Source: Cryptomeria japonica (taxonomy: Eukaryota > Streptophyta > Pinopsida > Cupressales > Cupressaceae). Taken from it: DNA of 58,000 nt. The position numbers were made by a program, and so were the translations under genes. Where the stretch lies: assembly GCF_030272615.1 (NCBI RefSeq), contig NC_081406.1:234168396-234226395 (forward strand), in the 5' to 3' direction. The notes below the pieces were generated by a model. The model was given only the letters and a program-made list of their open reading frames with translations, made no database searches and was not told the DNA's origin. Positions 43,961 to 55,514 of the stretch are shown piece by piece. The stretch's first letter is position 1. Each line of letters begins with the position of its first letter.

Positions 43961-44715
43961 GCATTTTTATATCTCAATCTAAGTATGTGAAGCAATTATT
44001 GAAGAAGTTTGGTTTAGACGATTCAAAGACAATTGGTACACCTATCATGACTGCATGAAAGTTGACAAAGGATGACGTTTCTCTAAAAGCAAATCAGACT
44101 AGATATAGATCGATGATTGGTGGATTATTATATTTGACTTAGACTAGACCAAATATTATGAATGTTGTGTGTCTTGTTGCTAGATTTCAAGTTGATCCTA
44201 ATGTATCTCATGTTGTTGATGTTATCTACTTGAAAGGGAAATTTGATTTTGGTTTGTGGTATCCTAAGGATGATGACTTTACTTTGAGTGCTTTTACTGA
44301 TGCGTATTGGGAAAGTGATATGGATGATTAGAAAAGTACTAGTGGTGGTGCATTTTTCCTGGGTAAGAAGATGGTCTCATGGATGAGTAAGAAGTAGAAT
44401 GCTATTTCTTTATCTATAGCAGAAGATGAATACATTGTTGTAGCTAGAAATTGTACTCAAGTGATATGGATGAAGTAGATGCTGAAGGATATCAGAGTTG
44501 TTTTTTATGAGCTTTGTGCCATATACTATTTTAATTCAAGTGTTATCAATATTTCTAAGAATCTGGTGTTGCATTCAAAGACTACGCATATATCAATCAA
44601 GTTTTTTTTCTTGAGAGAGAAGATAAATGAGAAGGAAGTGAGATTGGAGTATGTATCTACAAAGGAACAAAGTGTAGATATGTTCACTAAGCCTTTGCCT
44701 AAGGATAATTTTTAG
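43961..44715 (+). pseudogene. Copia RT tail and RNase H
   Basis: Recognisable blocks are LSAFTDAYWESDMDD (first catalytic Asp, 44285-44330), KSTSGGAFFLGKKMVSWMSK, AISLSIAEDEYIVV, and finally SKTTHISIKFFFLREKI, then LEYVSTKEQSVDMFTKPLPK near 44690. These are the classic copia RNase H signatures. Several TAG codons replace Gln or Trp positions. Confidence 0.85.
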
Positions 44716-45087
44716 TAACTTAGAGAGAAGCTAAAGGTGATTGCCTCTCTTGATGTGAACTAAGATACATTGAGTTGCATCAGTCCAATGGATTTCATAG
44801 AGATATCTCGTGATCCAGATTGATGAGTGAGGCTACTACTCACGAGGACTATTCAGTGTTGTGGTTCAAGATTTTAATTTGTGAGGAGAGTTTGGCTATA
44901 GGGAGAGAATTATGATTTGCATGTGTCTTTTGCATTGATGTCAAAGGGGGAGAGAATCATGTGAAAAAATGTGATATCATGTGGATGATCTTAGGAGGAG
45001 ATTGCTGAGAATTATCAAGAGATTGTTGGTAGTTAAATTCTTTATTTGCATTGATTATTTTTCACATGAAATATGTTTCCATCAATG

Positions 45088-45101
45088 CCAAAGGTGGAGA
45101 T
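45088..45101 (+). promoter_or_regulatory. Polypurine tract of the copia element
   Basis: CCAAAGGTGGAGAT immediately precedes the 3' LTR start TGTTGCATAT. It matches the second-strand priming site form of this LTR group (compare CCAAAGGGGGAGAT at two other LTRs in the window). A similar AAAGGGGGAGAG lies at about 44945. Confidence 0.75.
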
Positions 45102-46429
45102 TGTTGCATATTGTTCATAAGTTTTCTAGAATTATATGTTGTCATTGATGTCAATATATTTCTTTGTGTGTTTTAATGTTGCAGCTAGATTAAATGAGTT
45201 AGTTTGGACAGTTTGTTGCAGATGAGTTGTTACAAATTAAAGGTTTTTGAGATAAGTATCTTTAGTTGATTTAGATAAAGTTTTAGAGGTCCAAATGGTG
45301 ATTTGTTCGAGTTATGAGATCTAGTATTGTAGTTGGTTTCTCCATTGTTTGTATTGATCAGTGTTCTAGATTTTGCTCTGTGTTGCAATATTTTAGTTTT
45401 TATATTTGGTAGAGTGTTTGGGACATTCATATGTGTCCTCAATTTAGATGGTTCATGATTTGGAGATCTGCAAGTGAATCTTTCAATTTTATAGTCAGTT
45501 CAGTGAGTGTTCTTGAGGTTCAATATAATGATGATGGAGATTCTAGAAAGTGGTGATGTTGTTGTTGTTGTTGTGGTAATTTATGATGCTTGTGGATGTT
45601 TCTAGATTGTGTCCTATCTGTGTTGATGGCCTACATTAATCATTGCCAGGTTTTTATCAATTATTTCATCGGTGTGCTTGTGTTATGTGATGTTCTTGGC
45701 CGATCGGATGATTGTAGCATGTTGTGGATGTTCGAGGCATAATTATTTAAAGTGTTTCTTGTTTGAGGAGTTGGTTTAGGTCCATAATATGTCTTAGCTA
45801 AAAAAATTTTGGTTCACATGTAATGTTGTAGCCTATGTGGTTTTATTCTTGTAATTTGTGATGAGTATTGAGTTGACCTTGAAATATAGGTTGATGATTT
45901 GTATAAATATATTTAATAATCATATGAGAGATGTATCTGCATGGTATTTGTGAGTGTATCTGAACATGTGTGATAGGATAAGTGTGCGAGAAAATGTTTT
46001 CATCCTTCAAAAGTGTGAAGAAGTGTGGCAGAGTAGAACAGACCGTGTGCTTAATCAGAACTATAACTAGGCATGAGAAGATGCTATTCTATCAGTTCAT
46101 TATCTTCCCGATGTATTCTGAAGGGTCGTTGGTCTTCTTGTTATGTGTTTTGAGAAGTGAGCTCTAGGAAGTGTGCTTGAATGTAGGTGCATTACCCATT
46201 GTAATATTTCATATACTTCTAACAGGGTATCATCTCATTGTGGGTAGTTTCCCACCGTGGGTTTTCCCTTGACTCGGTTTTCTACATCAAAAATCCTTGT
46301 GTTATATGTGTTATTGATGTGGTGTTCATTTGTGCTTTCATTGTTAATTATCAGATCTAAGATTGTGTTTAAGTAAAGTTTTTGAGCAAACTGATTCCCC
46401 CCTCTCAGTTTTCTGCATTGCTACCAACA
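45102..46429 (+). repeat. 3' LTR of the copia element
   Basis: TGTTGCATATTG to CTACCAACA, 1328 bp. It is homologous along its length to 39300-40603 with many substitutions and small indels, including an extra GTTGTTGTTGTTG-type repeat near 45557. Confidence 0.9.
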
Positions 46430-47368
46430 CTCTCTTGATAAAAATCTTCTATATACTAAATAATTGAACTGTATGATCACAAAGATGACTCCAAGGTTCC
46501 AAAATGCATACAAATAGTTTTAGTTGGTTCGTTATGGTTTGCTAGTAATCTGAAGGGGGACACACATAATTGTTTGAGGAGTTAATCAGTCTAAGGATTC
46601 TATTGATTCCCAACACTTGTAACTTTTTTTGTTTTTTTTTGGGAATGATTTTGCAATAAGTTTTTTTTTATCCTACATATACTAAGATCTGAAAAAAAAA
46701 AAAAAAAGGAAAAAGGGTGAGGGTTTAGGAGGATAATTCTTATCTTATGAACTCTGAAGACAAAAATTGCAAAAGGGGAATTCAAACTAATTCTTGTTTC
46801 ACCAAATTCAACTACTACACAAGAATGATGCTATCTTCTAGGGAATTCAAAATATTTACATATCACTAACATTCACCAACACATTGAACAATGAATATAG
46901 TAATAGAAGTTAAGTTTTCATTTACTCGTTCATGCTAACTTTGCAAAATAATTGAAAATCATCCAATTACAAAAAGTATGAACATCAACTCCACATTAAG
47001 CAATTTAATTAATCCTTCATTCAATCTATCAACTTGAAAAATTAAATCTATTCTAATGAGATCCAGGAAACCATGCTAACTTGCAAAAGTGGACAAAGAT
47101 TCACCAACTTATTGATCAATGAATTATGTCTATTACTTAAGAAGTATCACTACCACAATTTCACTAAAATCTCTCCATAACAAATGAAAAGAGGAGGGTT
47201 TATATAGACACCCCAATACAAAGAAATGGTCTAGATTGATATATGATAAATGACCAAGATTAATAGATAAATCCCTAATTAGGGTTTATTACAACCATCT
47301 TCTCACAAACCAATGAGAAAATAGGAATCATTGAAAATCATTTAATATCTTTCTTTTGTTGAGTCAAG
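46430..47368. other. AT-rich sequence between two LTR elements, no gene seen
   Basis: Probably the continuation of the old element that the plus-strand copia interrupted. A CCCAACA block near 46612 resembles an LTR end on the minus strand, but no partner was found. Poly-T and poly-A runs lie near 46626 and 46692. Confidence 0.4.
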
Positions 47369-48493
47369 TGTTGGAAACAATAAACACTTAGAGGGGTGGG
47401 TGAATTGATGTTCTACAATTTTTAACATTCTTAATCTGTCCTTTAAGCCACATAATGCAAATGAATAAAAGTAGAGTGCAGAAACACAAAGAAAATAATA
47501 ATAACACCATAACACCAAGATTTTTTATGTGGAAACCCGGTTAAGGGAAAAACCACGGTGGGATTGAAACCCACAATATTAATATACCTTGTTAGAAGTA
47601 TAATAATATTAAATGAGGGAAATGAACATGCATTAAGGCACACTACCTAGAGCTCACTGCTCAAATTACAATAAGGGCTACAACCTTAGAAGGATCACTA
47701 CCTTACAAGTGATTACAGATAATAGTTAGAATGTTTGAACTGATAAAAAACATCTACAAATGCTTAAAATAGTTTCGGTTAAGTACAAAAGACTCTATTC
47801 TACAACACTGCTCTGTTCTAATAATTTGTTGTATTCCAGAGCTCAAATCTTTCACTGGCGGATGTGAAACTACACACAATTACCCATACACATATCAAAC
47901 ATAACCATCGATATAAAAAATGATCATATCAATCAATCTTATATATCCACAACATCAATTTATGTATTCATCATGTCTGCCCAAAAATGCATAACACGCA
48001 AATGAAATGTGTTACCAAAGTCGAATCAATTCGATCCAAAACTATCATGCAGACCAGAGTAAATTGTCCATATGCTTCCGAGATGTCATCTTACTAATCA
48101 CAAACACACAAACAATCACCAAAATTGATCCACAAGATCTACACAATGAATCTCCACACGTTATTGCTGATAAGCATCGTTCTACTTGAAATGTCGATTA
48201 CCGAATCTCTAAACTTGCATCAGAATCAACACCGGAGGCTGAGATTCTGAAATAATATACTCTAGACATCTAATCAACTACCTCTAGCACCACAAAGTAT
48301 AACATACAAGAAAAATGAAACTCCAACCAAAATACACTTATACTGTCGAACACTGTGTTCCACTTTCCAGACTTAAGCAAATTTGGACTTTTGACTTCCA
48401 GTAGGATGAATTTACATAATGCAGATGGAATCCCTGAGCTGTGTTTCCATCAATGACACCATCTAAACAACAATGCAACATCTCTTGCCAACA
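47369..48493 (-). repeat. Left (3') LTR of the large non-autonomous element
   Basis: From TGTTGGAAACAATAAACAC to CTTGCCAACA. It matches 54393-55514 through long blocks such as TTTTTAACATTCTTAATCTG and GTGGGATTGAAACCCACAAT. Confidence 0.9.
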
Positions 48494-48507
48494 ATCTCCC
48501 CCTTTGG
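48494..48507 (-). promoter_or_regulatory. Polypurine tract of the large non-autonomous element
   Basis: The coding strand reads CCAAAGGGGGAGAT immediately before the LTR start TGTTGGCAAGAGATG. This is the second-strand priming site. Confidence 0.8.
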
Positions 48508-48635
48508 CATTGATGGCAACACTTAGTGAAAAAATGACTAAGTGTCAGACCAAAACCAAGATATATACACTGCAACCAAAAATATGACTATCAGACTCCA
48601 AAAATCAACAACCCCATAAGATCAACATTTTTCAC

Positions 48636-49475
48636 TTATCTACTCTCCCCATTTAACATCAATGGAAAAGGTAGGGTTCTAGAAACCAAAAATTCAAGCC
48701 AAAAAATGTTATTTACATATGTACACATAGTCCTTATATATATTCCCCAAAAAATGAAGATGTCTACATAAGAGTTCTGTAAAGAATTTAGGTGGATATC
48801 CCAACTCTTCTTAAGACTTTCCAACATAGGTATAAGTCCACTGAATATGTATGCAAGTGTCTGTATTGACTTGAGATCTTTTAGCTCTATGGATTTCATG
48901 GCACTTTGGGCATCTTCCTGAGCACTAAGCATGATATCCATCTTGGGAGTAGTGAGACTCCTAAGTTCATAGACTCTATCTATTATTCTGTCTTTGTCCT
49001 GATGCAAACTCTTGATTTTCTCAAGCAAAGAGATTAATTGGTCTTCATGACTACTCATGGAAATTGATAAGGGATAAAATGACTAAGACATATGGGGAAG
49101 TTGGTTCTCATGCTCTTTAGCCTTTTTCTCAATATCCTGAGTGAACTTAGATAGTGTTAGGCATGATTTATAAATATTTCCTCCCTTAGATAATGCATCT
49201 TGAATAGCCTTTATACAAGTATCTAGAGCAACTTTGTCATCAACAACCATCTTCTATAGCATCTAGAGCCTTCTTGTATTGAACTCATTGCGGACCTTCT
49301 CTTCAGTAGATTTTTCAAAAGACTAGAAATGATTGTCCACAAAGTTAATTGAAAGTTTTAATTTCCCAAATGCAGTGTTTGAAGTGTCCTTCTGAAATAA
49401 GGACATGAGTTTCTCCAGAACACATGATGCCATGGTAAGAAACTCACTATCCTTTGTTTGATATTTTAGCAAGTC
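48636..49475 (-). pseudogene. Unknown large-element protein, C-terminal part
   Basis: Right to left: KDLLKYQTKDSEFLTMASCV, LEKLMSLFQKDTSNTAFGKL, then after stops KAIQDALSKGGNIYK and KFTQDIEKKAKEHENQLP. A 140-codon open stretch (49058-48636) follows, starting MSSHEDQLISLLEKIKSLHQ. It is rich in Leu, Lys and Glu in a coiled-coil-like spacing, and its last part is hydrophobic (FIFWGIYIRTM). It continues the frame that is interrupted on its right by the solo LTR. No family is recognised. Confidence 0.5.
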
Positions 49476-49480
49476 CTTAC

Positions 49481-50286
49481 TATTAGGATTGATGATAGTC
49501 CCAAAGATACTAAGAGGGGGGGGTGAATCAGTATCTAACCAGTTAACAAAATTTCTGACCTTATTAAGTATTTTGCATTCCAAAGCAATGTACCAGTAAA
49601 CAAGAATTAATGCAATAAATATGAACAGTAAAGACAACATAAAAGTACACCATAACACAAGATGTTTAACGAGGAAACCCGGTGTGGGAAAAACCTCGGT
49701 GGGATTTGTGACCCACAATATTCACTGATTGGCCAATGAATGGATATTACTTACAAGAGGGGCTTGCACATGCAGGAAGGCCAACTGCCTACAGCTCACT
49801 GCTCAAATAAAAAAGGGAAGTCTCACTAACTTACAAAATAGATTATGAGAATCCAATATAATGTACTGCTACAAAACAACATCTACTATGCCAGGTTCAG
49901 TACCTGTGTAAGCACATACAATAACCATAAACCCTTCTACAAAAGTTGCCTTAATATTTTCTCTACATATCCATCATATCTATCTTCTACATATCCATCA
50001 TATCTATCTTCTATCATGTATTTCAAAATGATCTACAAGATCTCATACTTATATATGGGTATTATTACAATATGCCATGTTGGCTTACAAAAGATATTAC
50101 AATTAAATACAAAATACAATAATCAAAATCATGTTGGTTGAGATGCCGGTAAAAATTATTGTTGCTACCGGTGAAGTGCCTTTCGGTGACGATGCTGGAA
50201 GATATCCACAAGGTTTCCAGTAAGTTGCCATCAATGACAACACCTTCAATCACCTTCAATTCTCATTGGAGTGTGCAATGCCAACA
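49481..50286 (-). repeat. Solo LTR with 5-bp target duplication inside the unknown ORF
   Basis: It runs from TATTAGGATTGATG to GCAATGCCAACA. The inner blocks (AAGAGGGGGGGGTGAATCAG, AAACCCGGTGTGGGAAAAAC, GGTGGGATTTGTGACCCACA) match the LTR family at 56974. CTTAC lies on both sides (49476-49480 and 50287-50291). The left terminus reads TATTAGG where TGTTAGG is expected, a single G-to-A change. No internal region is attached, so this is the product of LTR-LTR recombination. Confidence 0.75.
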
Positions 50287-50291
50287 CTTAC

Positions 50292-52780
50292 TAGCTTTGG
50301 CTTGAGCACCTAAACAAGGGACAAAGAAGCTAGGTTGATGGGGCCTTGAGTGAATTATGGATCCTCTACATAAATTTTCTTTCCCTTCACTAATTCCTTA
50401 GTGTCTCTTGCCTCAGTTTCAACCTTAACTTCTACCTTTTCCTTTTCAGCATCCTTCTCTATATCTACTTCCTTTGCAAGAACCAAAGGGTTAATGGATC
50501 CAATGGAGGTTTATCACCCTTGCCATTACCCTCATCTTCTTTTTCTGCATCAATATTCCTCAACATTAATCTCTACTGGCTCAACTATTTTACCTCTTCT
50601 GGGACAAAAGTATTATTTGGCATGTTTTTCTCTCCCAGATGAGATTTTTCTTGTCCTTTTGCCTGATTCACTTCATAATGATTATCTAACCAAAATTTTG
50701 TGAAACTTTTCTCATTTTCCTTTGCAACCTCATCAATTTCTCGAACATGATCTTATTTACTCTATACTTACTCCTGAACTCATTCTTTGCTAACTTGAGC
50801 AATCTTCTTATCTCTTCCTTTGAAATTGCTAAACATAGATTGACTAATATATATTCTTTCAAGTTCTCATCTTCTTTACTTGTTGTTTGTCTCCTAGCAT
50901 CCAAAATTTTGTATAGGCTCTTGGGTATAATTGACATTAGTTCAATTAGAGCCTTGCTATATACATTCAAATACTATACAATTTCTTCTTCTAATGTCCT
51001 TTTTCTGATTCTCATCAAATTTATCATACCACTCAAATAGTGGCTTCAGGTTACCATTCTTCACAATCTCATTCATAATCTCATTCAAAGACATGGGAGG
51101 ATTAACTTTGAGTTTTCCTTTCTTTAATGCCTCATCAAGTTCAAATGGCTTAGATTTATTACCAGATTTAACACCACTGGAGGGCTTCTCCTTTGAGATC
51201 TTGGTGGCCTTAGAAGCTTTGGCTTTAACCTCCTTGACTGCTTCATTTGAATCTATCTCTCCTTCATCAACATGAATGGATACTCTAGCTTGTCCTCTCT
51301 TCCTCTTTCCTTCACAAGATGGTTTGTCTTGGGTCTTAGGAGAACTCACAGGTTTCTGACCACCAGAGGAGGGTGCAGAGCTCCTTGGTTGCTTTGTCTT
51401 AGGGGTAGGGGCTTCCGGTTTACCCTTCTTTAGCTTGAACATGTCTTCTTCACTCAAAATGTTCTTCTTTCTAGTTCTCTGGACCTCCTCCTTGGATATT
51501 CCCATGCTATCCACCAACTGCTCTACCTCCTTCCTAACCTTCTTCTGAATCTTAGGCTTCTTAAACTTAGAGTGTGAGTCCAAGTTCTTCTCCTTGTAAG
51601 TTCTAAAAATTTCTTCAGATTTATCCATTAATTTTCTCAATAATTATTGAGCATATGCATCAAGAATATGTCCTTCAACCTTATACCCCATGTGCATGAT
51701 CCATTACATTCTTGGCTCCATAGCTTCCATAAGGCACTGCTCAGTTTCGACCATAAAACAAATTGTGTCCTCATATTTCTCCACTATCTCCTTAGGAATT
51801 CTCTCCCTGATTTGCATCATGTTTTGAAAGGTTTTGAACTATCCCTCTAGAATGTCATTCTGAACTATAGCATCTCCAAGGCCATGAAGTTTTTCTTTGA
51901 TTTGCACTACCACGAGCCTGTCATAGGCCCACTGAACTTTTCCCACTCCCAGAAACTCATTGATAATATAGAAGTATAAACATATAATCAAAGTTCCAAA
52001 TTTGAATACATTCATCTTATCATGTTTTATTTTCTTCAATTTTCCCAATAGCTTACTTTGGAACACTTCACATAAGGCATATTTCTTATCTTCCTTCAAT
52101 ATCTTATAGGTATCATATATAACCATGTCAGATAATGAATTACCTTAGCTAGAATGATATATTTTGTATCCCATCATCATTCGTGAAAACTTGACATCAT
52201 ATGCAATGATATCATTGATTTCCATCGACCTTTTGTCAAATTGAGAATCAGTTGCGTCAATTACTGTCCGGTTCTTAACATTCCTCAAATCAGGAATCTC
52301 ACTAACTGAGCTCAAACAAGTCACCGCCTTAATTAAACTCTTGGTAATCTTGTGGTATTTGTCAACCCACATGAACTCATCATGGATTCAGCTCAGAATG
52401 TACCATAGACACTCAGGTTCATCGAACACCAAAAATTTGATGAACTACATGAAACCCTTCTCTTCTATCGACTTAAATTCAAGTTTTAGATTTCCCATTC
52501 CATCAATCATGTCTTGTGTGCATAGTTTCATCATTTGAGCATTCTCGAGCTCCTTAATCTTATAGTGGATGTAAATCCTAATGTCCTCTACATGCAATAA
52601 TCTATATGAGATTGATGAAAAAACATCACTTAGATCATCTTCCATTGACTTATATGGATGCTTCATAAAATTAGTTCTTGCCCTTTTAGTGATGTATCTA
52701 CTACCAATGGGGTCACAATTCCAAATGATTCCATATCAAAAAATTTAAGCTTCAAACTAAAAAAGTGTTAATCGATAAAT
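50292..52780 (-). pseudogene. Unknown large-element protein, N-terminal and central part
   Basis: Minus-strand open stretches can be chained. In 52666-52145 the stretch with SISYRLLHVEDIRIYIHYK is followed by WVDKYHKITKSLIKAVTCLS and RSMEINDIIAYDVKFSRMMM. In 52126-51839 it reads YKILKEDKKYALCEVFQSKL and VGKVQWAYDRLVVVQIKEKL. In 51640-50957 a 227-codon lysine-rich open frame begins MRKLMDKSEEIFRTYKEKNL and carries KRKRGQARVSIHVDEGEIDS. It continues to 50686. The central block has mixed hydrophobic and charged helices, and the lysine-rich part could be nuclear. I recall similar frames from conifer repeats but no named family. Lesions are relatively few for its size. Confidence 0.5.
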
Positions 52781-53339
52781 AATTTTCAATCAGATGCAAG
52801 ATCGCATAACAAATCTTCTTTTCACTCTGAATCTCTGGAAATTCAACTTCACTACACTCTTTTTCTCTCTCACTTCAAATGCAAAGTGAGAAATGAAATT
52901 TTAATTCTCTTTTTATCCTCCACATACCTAACTTTTAGGTATAATAAATTCTCTTAATCCTAACTCTTTCGGATACCTTACATACATACATATCTTCAAT
53001 AAATCTTATGCGGATAACCAAATCTGATCAAAATCTTTTGGAAAACCTTCCACTGAGTCACTGATAAAACATCTAAAAGCTATTAGAACCAGGTACAAAT
53101 ATCCAACAAGGGTTTTGTAAGTTTTTCATGAAAACCTCTCCCTAAGGACAGATGCATTAGCTTAGTTACCGGATGATATTCTAGCACCAGAATCAAGTGC
53201 TGACCCATTCACTACATTATCATCACTCTTCTTCACCCAAGTCTTCTTCATCTAATCTCTAATCGCTTCAACTTTTGATTCTCCTTTCTCATCCAACTTC
53301 ACATTATTGGTCATATCTTGTTGTATTCACATTTCCACT

Positions 53340-53660
53340 TCCACAATACTTAGCAAGGTGACTAAATTTGCTGCAAGCATGGCAAACAACATTTCATTGT
53401 CTAGGCCTAAAGTTCATCTGATTTTCCCTTGATCTACATTGATTAGCAACATGTCCAAACCTACCACATGCATAACATCTGACATTTCTCCTATTTTGAA
53501 AGTTGTTCATCACACTTTTGCATTCATTTGCCTTATGACCATACTTATTGCATTTAAAACATTGACTGATAAAATATGGACCATTATTATTCATCCTATT
53601 TCTACATAGACTAGCCATATGACTAAATTTATTGCAAACAAAATAGTTACCATGGAATTT
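53340..53660 (-). pseudogene. Gag-like nucleocapsid with four zinc-knuckle units
   Basis: Four CCHC units follow each other on the minus strand: FVCNKFSHMASLC (first Cys reads Tyr), CFKCNKYGHKANEC, CYACGRFGHVANQC and, past a stop at 53394, CHACSKFSHLAKYC. The spacing C-x2-C-x4-H-x4-C is kept in the last three. The 74-codon stretch 53618-53394 is open. Copia Gag normally has one knuckle, so four in tandem is unusual. Such domains bind the element's RNA during packaging. Confidence 0.75.
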
Positions 53661-53699
53661 ATGAATATTAGGTTTCCTTACCAGAGGCCTTCTTGAGTT

Positions 53700-54330
53700 G
53701 TTCTTTCACTGTGCTGATTTGGATCTTTCACCCTTCTCAGATCCAAGACCTTGAGTATCATTAGGATTCTTTTGGATTGCAAGCATCTCATCAAGCTTGG
53801 CTGAGCTGACCCAAAACTTCTCCTTATACTCATTTGCAACATCGAAAATCATATCTACGAAGAAGTACCTACTTTTCAAGATCTTCCTCATGTTCTTTGG
53901 CTTCTTGCAATTCAATTTTCAATTGTCCACTCTCATTCTCAAGTCTACAACATTCTTCAGATTTGTCTTTCAGGGACTGAGAAAGCTTCTCCTCATTCTT
54001 CTTCCTTTCTTCAATCTCCTTTGTCAATTTCATCACTATAGAGTCTGTCTCATTCTTCTAGACAATGTTAGCTCTAGCAAGCTTTTCACATTCTTTTGTC
54101 TTCTCCTTCAGGGCTTGATCATCAATGCTTTGACTTTCTTTCTCTTTCATCTTATCAACAAGTTCCTTTCTTTTCTCTCTTGACTTGTTCAACTACCTTT
54201 TCAATGATTCAATGAAGTTCTCCACATCTTTAAGGTTTTCTTTAACTTGTCAGACCTCTACTTGAGCATGATCAAGATCCTCAAGTGCTACAACAAGTTA
54301 GTTCTTCAGAATACTAGAATCCATTGATTT
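53700..54330 (-). pseudogene. Gag-like coiled-coil region
   Basis: After a start MDSSILKN near 54322, shortly inside the primer site, the minus strand reads LNKSREKRKELVDKMKEKES, then IEERKKNEEKLSQSLKDKSE and LENESGQLKIELQEAKEHEE. It ends in FWVSSAKLDEMLAIQKNPND TQGLG, leading into the zinc knuckles. Heptad spacing of Leu and charged residues indicates a long coiled coil. A few stops interrupt it. The order coiled coil then zinc knuckles is that of a Gag protein without a clear capsid domain. Confidence 0.6.
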
Positions 54331-54379
54331 TCTTTCCTGGATCCTCCTCAAGTTGTTAGGCTTCTTCAAAGGAACTAGG

Positions 54380-54391
54380 TTCTGATACCAA
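54380..54391 (-). promoter_or_regulatory. Primer-binding site of the large non-autonomous element
   Basis: The coding strand reads TGGTATCAGAAC just inside the right LTR. It matches the initiator tRNA-Met complement except for one base. Confidence 0.8.
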
Positions 54392-54392
54392 T

Positions 54393-55514
54393 TGTTTGAA
54401 ACAAGGAACACTAAGAGGGGGGTTGAATCAATGTTCTGCAATTTTTAACATTCTTAATCTGTCCTTTAAACCACTTTGTGCAAATGAATAAAAGTAGAGT
54501 ACATAAACACAAACAAAATAACAATAACACCATAACACTTGAATTTTTACGTGGAAACTCGATTAAGGGAAAAACCCACGGTGGGATTGAAACCCACAAT
54601 ATTAATATACCTTATTAGAAGTATAATAATATCATATGTGAGGAATGCCCATGCATTCAGGGATACCGCCTAGAGCTCACTGCTTAAATTAAAATATGGG
54701 CTACAATCCCAGAAGACTCATTTCCTTACAAGTGATTACAGATAAGAACTAGAACGTATGAACTAATAAAAACAATCTATTAATGCCAAAAATAGTTTCA
54801 GTTAAGTACAAAAGACTTTGTTCTACAACACTGCTCTATTATGATAATCTATTGTATTTTGGAGCTCAAATATTTCACTTGCCCATGTAAAACTACACAC
54901 AATCGACCATACACATATCACACCTAACCATTGATATCAAATATGATCATATCAATCAGTCTTATGTATCCACAACATAATTTAGGCCTTCATCATGTCG
55001 GCCTAAAAACACATCATGCAAATGAAATGTGTTACCAAAGTCTGCTCAATCCGATCCAAAACAATCATGCAGACCAAAGAAAATTGTCCACATGCTTCCC
55101 ACATGTTGGCTTACTAACCTCGAACACAAAAACAATCACCAAAATTGACCCACAAGATCTACACAATGAATCTCCACACATTACTATTGATAAGCATTGT
55201 TCTACCTAAAATACCAAATACTGGGTCTCCAAATTTGCACGAGAATCAACACTAGAGGCTAAAATTTTGGAATAAGCTACTCCAGACATTTAATCAACTA
55301 CCACTACCAGCACAAAGTAGCACATGAAAGAAAAATGAAATTCCAATCAAAACACACTTATACTGTCGAACACTGTGTTCCACTTTCTAGACTTAAAGAA
55401 AATCTAGACTTTCGACTTTTGATAGGAATAATTTACACAATGCAGATGGAATCCCTAAGCTATGTTGCCATTAATGACAACATCTGAGCACCAATGCATT
55501 GTCTCTTGCAAACA
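54393..55514 (-). repeat. Right (5') LTR of the large non-autonomous element
   Basis: From TGTTTGAAACAAGG to CTCTTGCAAACA, 1122 bp. It is the direct copy of 47369-48493 with scattered differences. Confidence 0.9.

Larger units (their letters stand above)
39300..46429 (+). mobile_element. Full-length but inactive Ty1/copia retrotransposon
   Basis: The element is 7130 bp with two long LTRs (39300-40603 and 45102-46429), an initiator tRNA-Met primer site at about 40606, gag, protease, integrase, reverse transcriptase and RNase H in copia order, and a purine tract just before the 3' LTR. The coding region has many nonsense codons, nearly all TAG, and several frameshifts. The five bases outside the LTRs (GATAT on the left, CTCTT on the right) do not match, so no target duplication is seen. 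It sits in the old minus-strand copia protease/gag region. Confidence 0.9.
47369..55514 (-). mobile_element. Large LTR element without polymerase, encoding coiled coils, zinc knuckles and a long unknown protein
   Basis: LTRs lie at 47369-48493 and 54393-55514, with a purine tract beside the left LTR and an initiator tRNA-Met primer site beside the right one. The element therefore reads right to left. Internal coding, in order: coiled coil with charged repeats (about 54330-53700), a zinc-knuckle cluster (53660-53340), and a long unknown frame (52780-48636) interrupted by a solo LTR at 49481-50286. No protease D-S-G, integrase, Y/F-x-D-D or RNase H block is found, so it depends on another element for replication. 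The LTRs resemble those of the copia element at 39300 in their inner half. Possible target duplications TCAAG and TCAGT match only in part. Confidence 0.75.
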
